A stretch of DNA of 43,199 nucleotides. Source: Aeromonas enteropelogenes (GTDB lineage Bacteria; Pseudomonadota; Gammaproteobacteria; Enterobacterales; Aeromonadaceae). Positions 33,355 to 43,199 of this stretch are shown piece after piece. A model generated the notes under the pieces. The model ran no database searches. It saw only the letters and a program-made list of their open reading frames with translations, and had not been told where the DNA came from. The first letter of the stretch is position 1; the number at the start of each line of letters is the position of its first letter. The stretch covers positions 384,868-428,066 of the forward strand of contig NZ_CDCG01000018.1 in the NCBI RefSeq assembly GCF_000819845.1, written 5' to 3'. Both the position numbers and the translations under genes were made by a program.

Positions 33355-34965
33355 TTAGCGGCACGTCCACCGCCAATCTTGCAGGTTGCCCAGCAAAGAC
33401 CAGCTGCCGTGGATCTCCGGCGCCCCCTTGCCAAGGTCGATGCAACTATTGGCCAGATAGGTGTGCTGCACATTGAGCAGCCAGGCCCAGGCGGCATCCC
33501 CCTGCACTCCGGCGCCGGTTTTGCCATCCCACTCCACCTGCTGCCAGAACGGCACCGCCGCCTGCCAGTCGGGGGCATCCAGCGCCTGCTTGAGATGAGC
33601 ATCCACCACCGGATTTTGGTAATAACCCGGGTTGTAGAACTCCACCCCGGCAGAGGCGCTCTGGTAGTGGTGATAGAGCTCCATGGGATCCAGGCTCCCC
33701 CACCCCATCAGCACAGGATTGGCGTGCATCTCGCGTTCCACCTGTTCCCAGCTGCCGGACTTGAGGCTCACCTCAAGGCCGATGGGTTTGAGCATGGCCC
33801 GCACCGCCTCGGCCAGATCCCGCCGGGTGCTGTCGCCGCTGGTATACCAGAGGGTGAAGGCGGCGCGCCGGGAGCCCTTGCGGCGAATGCCGTCTTCCCC
33901 TACCTGCCAGCCCGCCTCATCCAGCAGGGCGTTGGCACGGGCGACATCCCCATCCTTGAAAGCGGTCGCCTTGCCCTGCCAGGGCAGCCCCTCCACCGCG
34001 CTGTAGGCAGGGATGGCGTGCCCTTCCAGCAACTGATCGGCGAGCAGCTTGCGATCGATGGCATAGTTGATGGCCCTGCGCACCGCCACATCCGAGGTCA
34101 CGTCGTTGCCGACGGGGTTGCCATTGGCATCCTTGCTACCCGCAGGCGGAATGGGGAAGACGATGCCGCGGTTCTCCACGCTCGGGCGCACCCAGAGCTT
34201 GAGGCTGTCGGGCACTGTGGGGGCCAGCGAAGGAGCGATGCGCACCAGATCGAGCTGACTGCTCCGGGCGGCGGCATAAGCGCTCTCTTCATCGATAAAG
34301 ACGAACACCAGCCGCTTGAAGTCGTTGTTGCCACCGGCGTAATAGGGATTCGCCTCCACCACCAGCTGCTGGCCGGGCAAAAAGCTCACCAGCCGGTAGG
34401 GACCGGCGCCGACGGGATGGCGGGCGTAAGCCTTGGGATCGTAATCCTTCTTCGAGACGATACCCAAAGAGCCCAACACGTTGACGAAGGTACTCTGGGG
34501 GGCGCTCAAGGCAATCTCCACCTGGGTGGGCGACACCACTTTGGCCGAGACGAAGTTGCCCATGTCGATCTTGCCGCCGCCTTTGGCCGCGCTGTTGTAA
34601 GTGAAGGCCACGTCCTCGGCGGTGAGCGGCGCGCCGTTGGAGAATTTCAAGTTGGGTTTCAAGGTGACGAGCCACCCCTTGCCATCCTTGCTCGGGATCA
34701 CCGACTCGGTCAGTACGCCCTGCCAGCTCAAGTCTGCATTCTGCTTGAGCAGTGGGCTGTGCAGCAGCAGGTAGCTGCCGTGACTCCAGCCAAGCAGGGG
34801 GTCAAACCCTTCGGTGGGTTCGCTACCGATGGCGAGTTTGAGCTCGGCGGGGACGGGTTGTGAGGCAGCCAGGACGGCCTGAGAGCCAACCCCCAGCAAC
34901 AGAGCCAACAGGGCGGCTGCGCCGCGACGCAAACCGCTGACCTGATCATAACCTTGCATTGTCAT
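33355..34965 (-). CDS. nikA: periplasmic substrate-binding protein, NikA-like
   Basis: SBP_bac_5-family (nickel/peptide) binding protein, 536 residues. A Sec-type signal peptide is visible (LRRGAAALLALLLGVGSQAVLA, cleavage likely after AVLA). Family pieces include NLKFSNGAPLTAEDVAFTYN, GAGPYRLVSFLPGQQLVVEANPYY and DVAVRRAINYAIDR. The ATG at 34965 (MTMQGYD) is preferred over the upstream ATG at 34989 because AAGG lies at proper spacing. Position after hybE and among Ni-enzyme genes suggests nickel, but peptide or another metal chelate cannot be excluded from sequence alone. Confidence 0.82.
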   Translation of the reverse strand: MTMQGYDQVSGLRRGAAALLALLLGVGSQAVLAASQPVPAELKLAIGSEPTEGFDPLLGWSHGSYLLLHSPLLKQNADLSWQGVLTESVIPSKDGKGWLVTLKPNLKFSNGAPLTAEDVAFTYNSAAKGGGKIDMGNFVSAKVVSPTQVEIALSAPQSTFVNVLGSLGIVSKKDYDPKAYARHPVGAGPYRLVSFLPGQQLVVEANPYYAGGNNDFKRLVFVFIDEESAYAAARSSQLDLVRIAPSLAPTVPDSLKLWVRPSVENRGIVFPIPPAGSKDANGNPVGNDVTSDVAVRRAINYAIDRKLLADQLLEGHAIPAYSAVEGLPWQGKATAFKDGDVARANALLDEAGWQVGEDGIRRKGSRRAAFTLWYTSGDSTRRDLAEAVRAMLKPIGLEVSLKSGSWEQVEREMHANPVLMGWGSLDPMELYHHYQSASAGVEFYNPGYYQNPVVDAHLKQALDAPDWQAAVPFWQQVEWDGKTGAGVQGDAAWAWLLNVQHTYLANSCIDLGKGAPEIHGSWSLLGNLQDWRWTCR

Positions 34966-35028
34966 GTGATCCCTTCTCTGTTTTGTCACTCATCGCGGGC
35001 AACAATTCGCCGGCGAAAGATGCGAGTG

Positions 35029-35047
35029 AGGGGCCAAAACGGCCCCT
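35029..35047. terminator. hairpin between hybE and nikA
   Basis: AGGGGCC and GGCCCCT pair around a five-base loop. It lies between the hybE stop and the nikA start. No T run follows on the minus strand, so it may attenuate transcription or stabilise the upstream mRNA rather than stop transcription. A perfect palindrome TTCGCCGGCGAA follows at 35006-35017. Confidence 0.5.
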
Positions 35048-35073
35048 ATTCTAAACCTGATGACGGATGAAAC

Positions 35074-35607
35074 CTAACGCTCGGCGCCAGCGGCACCCGG
35101 CAGGCGCCGGCCACCAAACAGCCGTCGGCGCCCCAGATCCACGGTGCCACCGCCCTGTTGCACCGGCAGCGAGAGCAGCATCTTGAGGGTGCTGCTCACC
35201 AGTGCCCGCCCCTCGTCGGCCCCCAGGTGGGGATCGAGGGGGGACATGAGCGAGCAGGCCAGCAGCTGCCCCGTCTCGGGCAACTCCCCCACCATAAAGG
35301 TCATGTTGCCGCAGGGCAGTTGCAGCGCCAGGCGCGAGGCGACGGGGCGCAGCGGCCAGAGCTGATCCGCCCCGGGCAGCACCACCACGCTCAGCATCCA
35401 GGGGGTGAGCACGCAGCCGAGCCACTGCCCCTCAAACGCCACGCACTCGGCCACAACCGGTATGCCCTGGCGATAAAAGGGCAGTGTCTGCATCTCGTCC
35501 CGGGCGATGCGCTGGTACTGGGCCACCAGCAAGGGAGCCGGGTTTTCGGCAAAACCGGCAAACTCGGCCACGTCGGCGGGCGCCTCGCTTAAATGGGACT
35601 GCGCCAT
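35074..35607 (-). CDS. hybE: hydrogenase 2 assembly chaperone HybE
   Basis: Chaperone that binds the Tat-exported small subunit precursor of hydrogenase 2 and helps coordinate assembly. The 177-residue protein has the family core GCVLTPWMLSVVVLPG and ASRLALQLPCGNMTFMVGE. The ATG follows AAGGAGGG, a strong Shine-Dalgarno, and lies 18 bases inside the hybD end. It is the last hyb gene; hybF and hybG are not present. Confidence 0.92.
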   Translation of the reverse strand: MAQSHLSEAPADVAEFAGFAENPAPLLVAQYQRIARDEMQTLPFYRQGIPVVAECVAFEGQWLGCVLTPWMLSVVVLPGADQLWPLRPVASRLALQLPCGNMTFMVGELPETGQLLACSLMSPLDPHLGADEGRALVSSTLKMLLSLPVQQGGGTVDLGRRRLFGGRRLPGAAGAER

Positions 35608-36118
35608 AGGCCCTCCTTGTGCATCTCTGCCCGCTCCTCTTCAGAGAGCGCAATGGCCGGGGTACCGAGCTCGGCCAGCAGGGTCAAAATCCGCCCCTTG
35701 GCCTCCTCCATCGCGGCCGCCACCACGGGGGTGAGGCCGATATGGGGTTCGAGGGACTCGGGTTCGACCCCGATCAGGGTGAGCCGCTTGGGCGACTCCC
35801 CCGTCATATGCAGTGCAGAGAGCACGTCCGCCAGCCCCAGTTGGTGGGGGGAGATCTTGCGGCCAAACAGGGTCGGGATCTCCTCATCCTTCAGGGTCAC
35901 CACGGTGCCGGGGGGATTGCCGCTTCGCACCGCGTCCGCCAGTATGATGTGATCGCGGCTCGCCATCGCCTCCAGCAGCTCCATGCCGGCGGTGCCGCCG
36001 TCGAGCAGCTCGATACCGGGGGCGAAGCGGTATTCGCGCCCCAGCGCCTCGACGATGCGCACCCCCACTGCCTCGTCGCTCAAGAGCAGGTTGCCCACTC
36101 CCAGGATCAGGGTATTCA

Positions 36119-36119
<1 letters not shown>
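35589..36119 (-). CDS. hybD: hydrogenase 2 maturation endopeptidase HybD
   Basis: Protease that trims the C-terminus of nickel-loaded HybC. The 176-residue product has the signature LGVGNLLLSDEAVGVRIVEAL with the acidic metal ligand, ADAVRSG and SPHQLGL (the His ligand). The ATG overlaps the hybC TGA (TGATG), so it is chosen over the GTG one codon upstream. Confidence 0.95.
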
Positions 36120-37818
<1,699 letters not shown>

Positions 37819-37822
<4 letters not shown>

Positions 37823-39006
37823 ACGTTGGCTTTCCCTCGGGCCTGATAATCTTGGTGAACACGTTCAAGTGATGGCAGTACCGGCAACAGCCGGATCAGC
37901 AGCAAATAGGCACACACTTCGATGGCAACGAAGCCAAGGGAGATCAGCACCTCCTCGGTGCTGGGGAAGTAGTGATAGCCATTGCCGGGGTTGAAGGCGA
38001 GCAGGGAGTAATCCAGTCGCCAGAGGGCCGAGCCCAGCAACATGCTGAGGGCCCCCAGGAACAACATGCGCGAGTCGCGGCGGCTCTTGTCCCAGTGGAA
38101 CACCAGCAGCGGGAAGATCATCAGCGCAATCTCGCTCCAGAACATGATGGAGTAGCGACTCCACTCGGAGAGATACTCCGACTTGTCGTGGATGACGATC
38201 TCCGCAAAGCGCAGGGCCACAAACAGGATCAGGAAGATGTCGATCACCTGGGTCAGTTTGTAGAAGAGCGGCTTCTCGTTGGGGCCGCGCCCCGCCAGTC
38301 CCGCCTGCACCAGGGATCCTTCAAACACCACGATGGAGAAGCCCATGATGAAGGCGGTCAGAAGCGAGAAGACCGGCAGCAGCTCGTAGCTTTGCCAGAG
38401 CGGATGGATCTTCTCCCCCGCCACTATCATCAGGGAGCCCATGGAGGACTGGTGCATGGTGGGCAGCAGGGCCCCGAGCGCCAAGATGAAGAACATGATC
38501 TTGTTGAGCCGCGCCATGGAGGTCTTCCAGCCGAACTTCTCCAGCAGCACGGGGGCGAACTCCAGGGCCATCACACCGATGTAGATGGTCATGCAGACCG
38601 CCGTCTCGAACAGCACCGAGGAGGTGTTGAAGTGACCCGGCAGGTAGAAGTACGGCAGGTTCCAGTAACGACCCACGTCGATGGTGATGGAGAGCCCCCC
38701 CAGGGAATAACCAAAGAGGCTCGCCAGCAGCGCCGGACGCACCAGGGGGTGATACTCGCCCCGGTTGAAGACGTAGACGGCCCAGGCCAGCGCCCAGCCA
38801 CCGCACGCGAAACCGGTACCGATCAGCAGATCAAAGGAGATCCACAGACCCCAGGGGTAGCCCCCATTGAGATCGGTAACCGAGCCCAGTCCGAAAAACA
38901 GCCGCTTCAAGATCAGCATGCCGCACAGCACGGCGAAGGGCGCCAGCACCAGCACCGGCCAGCTGACCAGCTTGCCGCCGAGCGGATGCGCCTTGTGATT
39001 ACTCAT
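37819..39006 (-). CDS. hybB: hydrogenase 2 membrane subunit HybB (NrfD-like)
   Basis: Integral membrane protein that connects the hydrogenase to the quinone pool. The 395-residue product has about ten hydrophobic segments and belongs to the NrfD/PsrC type. The start at 39006 ([13 protein letters not shown]) follows GGAGGCAAGG and overlaps the hybA end by eight bases; an upstream in-frame ATG lies inside hybA and is less likely. Confidence 0.94.
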
Positions 39007-40024
39007 GATCCTTGCCTCCCTTGTCACTACCCTGATCGTGGCCTGCATCATGGTGGTGATCGTGGCCGTTCTTCTTGGTATTGCGGCGGATCAGCACCGA
39101 GAGTCCGGTCAGCACCACCATGGGCAGCACCATCCCCTTGTAGAGGGTGTGCTGGATATGCTCGGAGCGGGCGCCGGAAGAGAGCTCCGGCAGATCGGGC
39201 ATGTCGAGCTTGGTGTAGGGCACGCCGGCCAGCACCAGCACCTGGGTGCCGCCGCCCTCTTTCTCGCCATAGACGTAGGGCTGGTAGTTGGGCACTTGGT
39301 GCAGGTAAGGGTCATTGGCCTGCAGGGTCTGGCGTGGATAGGCGTATTCGCTGCCGGGGGGCGCCAGCAGACGGCGCTTGGCCTCGGCCAGCAGCTCTTC
39401 ACGGGTGCCGAAGATGACGGCGCCGGTGGGGCACACCTCGACACAGCCGGGCAGCTTGCCCTGATCGATCCGCTCAAGCCCCTTCTGGTTGCACAGCTCG
39501 CACTTGTGAATGGCGCCCAGCGGGTTGTCGTACTCGTATTTGGGTACGTCGTAGGGGCAGCCCACCATGCAGTAGCGACAACCGGTACAGACGTCCGGGT
39601 CGTAGTGGACGATGCCGGTCTTGGGATCCTTTTTAAGGGCCTGCACCGGGCAGACGGAGACACAGTTGGGATCGACGCAGTGCATGCACTGCTTCTTGAT
39701 GTAGGCGTAACCATCCACCAGCTGATCTTTGTGCTCCCCGGTGCCACTTCGCCACACCTGGATGATGTTGTTGGTGTAGGGGGTCAGCTTGTCGTTGTTG
39801 GACCAGATCTGATCGCCGGCCGGATTGGCCGGGTTGCCGTTCAGGCGCTGGCACTCCGCCACGCAGGCCTGACAGCCGACGCAAAGGGTGGAGTCGTACA
39901 GCATGCCCAACGCCCCGGGGATGGGCGGGTTGTTCTGGGCGCCCGCCAGAGCGTTGCCGGAGACGGTGGTGCCCGCCGCCAGTGCACCGACTGAGGCGAA
40001 TTTGAGGAAATTGCGTCTGTTCAC
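38999..40024 (-). CDS. hybA: hydrogenase 2 Fe-S subunit HybA
   Basis: Periplasmic ferredoxin-like subunit between HybO and HybB. The 341-residue precursor starts with a Tat signal ([18 protein letters not shown]). Four Cys groups follow: [37 protein letters not shown] and CELCNQ...CVEVCP, for four clusters. A C-terminal hydrophobic helix ([15 protein letters not shown]) precedes a His/Asp-rich tail ([11 protein letters not shown]) that could bind metal. Confidence 0.95.
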   Translation of the reverse strand: MNRRNFLKFASVGALAAGTTVSGNALAGAQNNPPIPGALGMLYDSTLCVGCQACVAECQRLNGNPANPAGDQIWSNNDKLTPYTNNIIQVWRSGTGEHKDQLVDGYAYIKKQCMHCVDPNCVSVCPVQALKKDPKTGIVHYDPDVCTGCRYCMVGCPYDVPKYEYDNPLGAIHKCELCNQKGLERIDQGKLPGCVEVCPTGAVIFGTREELLAEAKRRLLAPPGSEYAYPRQTLQANDPYLHQVPNYQPYVYGEKEGGGTQVLVLAGVPYTKLDMPDLPELSSGARSEHIQHTLYKGMVLPMVVLTGLSVLIRRNTKKNGHDHHHDAGHDQGSDKGGKDHE

Positions 40025-40026
40025 GG

Positions 40027-41160
40027 TTACTCCTCCCGTGATGGGTGCTGCCCGGCTTCGTGGCGCTTCTGCTGGCGTCCGAGTTCACGCACCGTCATCA
40101 GACTCACCCCGACCAGCACCCCGAGGGCGCCACCGATGAGGCCGCTGGCCGTCGGGGTGATGTGCCCCCCTTCCTGGATGGCCACATCGGGCTTCTCTGC
40201 CCGTGGGGTGGGATTTTCCACCTTGGCAAGCTGGAAGATCCCCTTGCTAAAACCCACCCCCTGCTCGTTGCAGCCGTAGCAAGGATGGCCGATGCCCACC
40301 GGCCAGATGCCGCCGCCGATGTCGCAAAACTCCAGAGTCGAGCAGTTGCCGTAGGTTTCGGGGCCCTTGCAGCCCAGGTGATAGAGGCACCAGCCCTGAC
40401 GGTGACCCTCGTCGCCAAACTCCTTGGCAAAGCGGCCGGCATCGAAGTGGGGGCGACGCTCGCAGTTCTCGTGGATGAGCCGCTCGTAGGCAAACAACGG
40501 GCGCTTCTTAGCATCCAGCGCCGGCAGCTTGCCGTAGGTGATGTAGTAGGCCACCGTGGTGAGGAAGTTGTGGGGGTTGGGCGGGCAACCCGGAATATTG
40601 ATGATGGGAGTGCCGATATTGCCGAGGGCCTCTTCCAGGCTCACGGCGCCTGTGGGGTTGCCACCGCTGGCGGGTACCCCGCCCCAGGCGGAGCAGGAGC
40701 CGATGGCGATGACGGCAGCCGCGTCGGCTGCGGCGCGGCGAATGTGATCGACGATGGGCTCACCGGCCACCATGCAGTAGATGCCGCCATCCTTGAGCGG
40801 AATGGAGCCATCCACCACCAGCACGTACTTGCCCTTGTAACGCTCGATGGCGTTGTGCTTGTTCTGTTCCGCCTGATGACCAAAGGCCGCCGAGAGCACC
40901 TCGTGATACTCGAGCGAAATGGTGTTGAGGATCAGGTTCTCTATGGTGGGGTGAGTGGCACGGAGCAGCGATTCGGTACAACCGGTACACTCCTGCGCGC
41001 CGATCCAGATCACCGGAGGCCGCTCGGGGCTGGTGAGTGCCGTGGCCATCTGGGCCACCGCATGTTGACTTAATCCCAGGGTTGCGGCCATCCCGGCGCA
41101 CAATTTCATAAAATCACGGCGACTAATTCCATGAGCCGATAAAAAATTATCCTCGACCAT
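40027..41160 (-). CDS. hybO: hydrogenase 2 small subunit HybO
   Basis: Electron-transfer small subunit with three Fe-S clusters. The 377-residue precursor has a Tat signal with SRRDFMK at residues 13-19, which HybE is expected to shield. Cluster ligands include [24 protein letters not shown], the [13 protein letters not shown] region and [10 protein letters not shown]-terminal hydrophobic helix ([16 protein letters not shown]) anchors it to the membrane. It is first in hybOABCDE, and a perfect FNR box lies 78 bases upstream. Confidence 0.96.
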   Translation of the reverse strand: MVEDNFLSAHGISRRDFMKLCAGMAATLGLSQHAVAQMATALTSPERPPVIWIGAQECTGCTESLLRATHPTIENLILNTISLEYHEVLSAAFGHQAEQNKHNAIERYKGKYVLVVDGSIPLKDGGIYCMVAGEPIVDHIRRAAADAAAVIAIGSCSAWGGVPASGGNPTGAVSLEEALGNIGTPIINIPGCPPNPHNFLTTVAYYITYGKLPALDAKKRPLFAYERLIHENCERRPHFDAGRFAKEFGDEGHRQGWCLYHLGCKGPETYGNCSTLEFCDIGGGIWPVGIGHPCYGCNEQGVGFSKGIFQLAKVENPTPRAEKPDVAIQEGGHITPTASGLIGGALGVLVGVSLMTVRELGRQQKRHEAGQHPSREE

Positions 41161-41209
41161 TCTTCTTATTCCCGTTTGTGAGCACTTGTTTAAATGCTTA
41201 GTAACGGAA

Positions 41210-41251
41210 ATGCTAAGGATTCACTCCCCCTGCTATATTGATCTCCATCAA
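41210..41251 (-). promoter_or_regulatory. FNR-dependent promoter of hybO
   Basis: TTGATCTCCATCAA (41238-41251) is a perfect FNR consensus (TTGAT-N4-ATCAA). A TAGCAT -10 element sits at 41215-41210 on the minus strand, about 32 bases from the FNR centre, which places FNR near -41.5 of a start around 41203: the class II activator position. A TACCCAT heptamer near 41266 fits the NarL/NarP consensus but is weak evidence alone. Confidence 0.85.
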
Positions 41252-41993
41252 TTCCCTTGGGGTTACCCATATATTCCGGGCGAGTTACATCACAAATAAC
41301 CTCATTTACCCCCAAAGGGATACTTAATGCCTCGTGGTTTTTATAATTTTAATTGGATATTAATTAATTAATCAAAGAGACAAAACTTGTTCTTTTTTAT
41401 TTTATTTAACACTGCATGAAGTGGTTCAAACAGGCTTATTTAACAGACTGTTTTCTTGCCTTAACTGGCTACTGATATATACCTTTAGCCATTATGCTGC
41501 ATATATGCCACCGCCCCCAGCCAGGGCTTGCGCCACCTCACTCCATGACTGAAGGACAGCGCCGCATACCTTGCCAAACCTGACGTCTATAGCATCCTGA
41601 CACGACTTCCCTTCCTCTAACAAACGGCTCCAGATGAGGGCGACAACCATGAATAGTAGATATTAAGAGGCAGCTATAGGGGATCTCATCGGCAATAAAA
41701 TGCATCAGCATTCAAATTTTCAGCGTGAATAAAGGTTGGCCTTCAGGAGAGCAGACAATCATTTAAACTTTTTTATAACCTGGCTGTTAACCATTGAAAA
41801 ACATGGATGTTAACACCTGAAACAGAAACATTTACCTTCACGTCACCTTGCCGGATTGACCAGGGCGTAAATAGATAGAACGCCCCTCATGACATTGATA
41901 ATAATTCTTGTTTCATGGAAGCGTGCACTATTATCTGGTTGCACTTTCGCCCCCTTTAAATATGTTGCGCAACAGCACGCTGATTGCTTTTTA
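41252..41993. other. 742-base AT-rich stretch without a recognisable gene
   Basis: Between the hybO control region and the glycosyltransferase. Stops are frequent in all frames and no open frame looks coding. A more GC-rich patch lies around 41510-41600. TGTTGCGCAACA, a perfect 12-base palindrome, lies just after the glycosyltransferase stop (around 41964-41975). I see no tRNA, insertion sequence or clear terminator. Confidence 0.5.
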
Positions 41994-43133
41994 TCAGCGA
42001 AGCAACCTCTCCCAGCCGTCCACCACGCAGGCGTAAGCCTGCCCCGCGCGATAACCGGCGCCTGCCAGCTGGCGGGCGTTGGCACCAAGCGCGCTGACCC
42101 GCGCCGGATCCGCCTGCAAGGCACCAAGGACTCGAGCCAGATCCTCCGCATCTCCCGGCAGGTATTTGCAGCAATGGATGCCGTCACCAAGCTGCCTGTC
42201 CCACCAGGCCCCGTCGGCGGGGATCACCACACACAGGCCGGCAGCCATCGCCTCCAGAATGGAGAGGCCGAACGGTTCCTGATGGCTGGTCGAGACGAAG
42301 ATGCCGCAGCGGGCGCGGATCTCGTCCAGATTGGCGGGATTGGCATGCCAGCGGGTATCGGGCAGATCCGGTCTCGGTTGGCTGCAGGGCTGCAAGGTTC
42401 CCTTTGGCTGCAGGTAGCAGACCTCCAGTTCGGGGCGCGGCCCGCTCATGGCCTGATGGGCCGCCAGCATGGTCTCGAGCCCCTTCCAGCGCAGCAGGGA
42501 AGCCGCCCACAGGATGCGGGGACCGCCCCGGGTGGCCGTCGGCCACTGCTCATCACCGAGGCCATTGGTGAAAGGTTGCCAGTGAGCGGGAAACGCCGAC
42601 TCGCCGAGCCGGTGTAAAAGGACGCCAAGGGAGGGGCGGCAGCTCTCGAGATAACAGACCTGGCTGGCACGCCACAGGGCGCGTGCCGAGAGTCCGGAGC
42701 AGCCAACCGGGCCATGGATAAGCTGCACCACGGGAATGCCGAGCACCCGGGCCGCCCAGTAGCTGCACAGATCCACCCCGGGGCCGGAGGCAGCCAGCAG
42801 GCAGCGCACCTGCCCCAATCGCCAGCAGAGCGCCAGGATCATCAGGGTCTGCCAGCCCTGCTTGAGCAGATAACCGGCCCCGGATTCGCGCCCCCGCAAC
42901 CAGGAAGGGAGCCAGAGCCTGTGGTGCCGGCAACGGGGCCAGGAGTCGGGATCCTGGGTCAGCACATGGCAGGCCAGCTCAGAAAATCGCCCGGCCAGCT
43001 CGTCCAGCATCACCTCGGTGGCCACCTTGGAGCCGCCGCGAAAAGAGATGGGGTCCACCAGCACTATCTTGCCCGCTTCTCCTTCTCGGCCGCGCTTTCC
43101 CTTGCCGGCAGCCGCATCCTGGTGCTGGGTCAT
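41994..43133 (-). CDS. GT4-type glycosyltransferase
   Basis: A 379-residue GT-B-fold glycosyltransferase. The N-terminal half begins KIVLVDPISFRGGSKVATEVML, a typical Gly-rich acceptor-side start. The C-terminal half has the nucleotide-sugar motif EPFGLSILEAMAAG with the conserved E-x7-E. The exact sugar and product cannot be told; a surface or exopolysaccharide is likely. The start codon follows AAGGAG by eight bases and overlaps the end of a probable upstream gene by ATGA. It is unrelated to the hydrogenase island. Confidence 0.85.
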   Translation of the reverse strand: MTQHQDAAAGKGKRGREGEAGKIVLVDPISFRGGSKVATEVMLDELAGRFSELACHVLTQDPDSWPRCRHHRLWLPSWLRGRESGAGYLLKQGWQTLMILALCWRLGQVRCLLAASGPGVDLCSYWAARVLGIPVVQLIHGPVGCSGLSARALWRASQVCYLESCRPSLGVLLHRLGESAFPAHWQPFTNGLGDEQWPTATRGGPRILWAASLLRWKGLETMLAAHQAMSGPRPELEVCYLQPKGTLQPCSQPRPDLPDTRWHANPANLDEIRARCGIFVSTSHQEPFGLSILEAMAAGLCVVIPADGAWWDRQLGDGIHCCKYLPGDAEDLARVLGALQADPARVSALGANARQLAGAGYRAGQAYACVVDGWERLLR

Positions 43134-43199
43134 GATTGCACTCCTTTATCCGATTGGATGGCCGCGGCCCGGCCCCCAGCCAGCAGGCCTTCCCCCGCC
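43130..43199 (-). CDS. 3' end of an upstream gene, cut by the window edge
   Basis: One minus-strand frame stays open from the window edge for 22 codons (AGEGLLAGGRAAAIQSDKGVQS) and stops by ATGA overlap with the glycosyltransferase. That layout fits a co-transcribed polysaccharide gene, but too little is visible to name it. Another frame ends at a TAA about 15 bases earlier. Confidence 0.35.
   Translation of the reverse strand, partial: AGEGLLAGGRAAAIQSDKGVQS

Overview
The window reads as chromosomal DNA of a facultatively anaerobic gammaproteobacterium. From gene content and protein character I would guess an Aeromonas, but that is an inference from memory, not a search. Most of it is GC-rich, with tightly packed operons that often overlap by 1 to 4 bases.

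Layout. Positions 1-1447 carry asd with its own terminator. Positions 1656-8259 (minus strand) hold a formate-hydrogenlyase (FHL) block: hydN, the selenocysteine-containing fdhF, a small membrane protein gene, the formate-responsive sigma54 activator fhlA, and fdhD. Positions 8911-11498 are a conspicuously AT-rich two-gene insert: a TIGR04141/DUF6119-type protein and an HNH nuclease with an unassigned N-terminal domain. This looks like a defence cassette placed between the divergent control regions of hydN-fdhF and hyc. Positions 11838-19428 (plus) are hycBCDEFGHI (hydrogenase 3), followed by the tRNA-Sec gene selC (19621-19712), selA, selB and hypF-hypC-hypD-hypE-hypA-hypB up to a strong terminator at 29791-29823. 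Convergent to this, 29927-41160 (minus) is hybOABCDE (uptake hydrogenase 2) followed by a five-gene nickel/peptide-type ABC transporter (nikABCDE-like). A perfect FNR box lies upstream of hybO. After about 800 bases with no gene there is a glycosyltransferase at 41994-43133 and the end of one more gene at the window edge.

How it works together. Formate induces FhlA, which with sigma54 RNA polymerase should fire two GG-N10-GC promoters (8306-8321 minus, 11778-11793 plus). Each has similar palindromic enhancer-like elements upstream. FdhF oxidises formate using Sec140, read at an in-frame UGA with a SECIS hairpin bearing the GGUCU loop. SelA, SelB and tRNA-Sec supply Sec, FdhD sulfurates the Mo cofactor, and HydN/HycB pass electrons through HycF/HycG to HycE, which makes H2. 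HypA-F build the NiFe cofactor, the Nik transporter imports nickel, and the very His-rich HypB may store it. HycI and HybD clip the large subunits. Hyb re-oxidises H2 at the periplasmic side. Almost everything needed to make both hydrogenases and a selenoprotein formate dehydrogenase is therefore in one island.

Points most worth a second look: the two-gene insert splitting the FHL control region; the enhancer/promoter pairs flanking it; a 30-codon copy of the hypE start wedged between hypD and hypE by ATGA overlaps; a frameshifted copy of the nikC end; a hexanucleotide tract in hypB; and an imperfect acceptor stem in tRNA-Sec.
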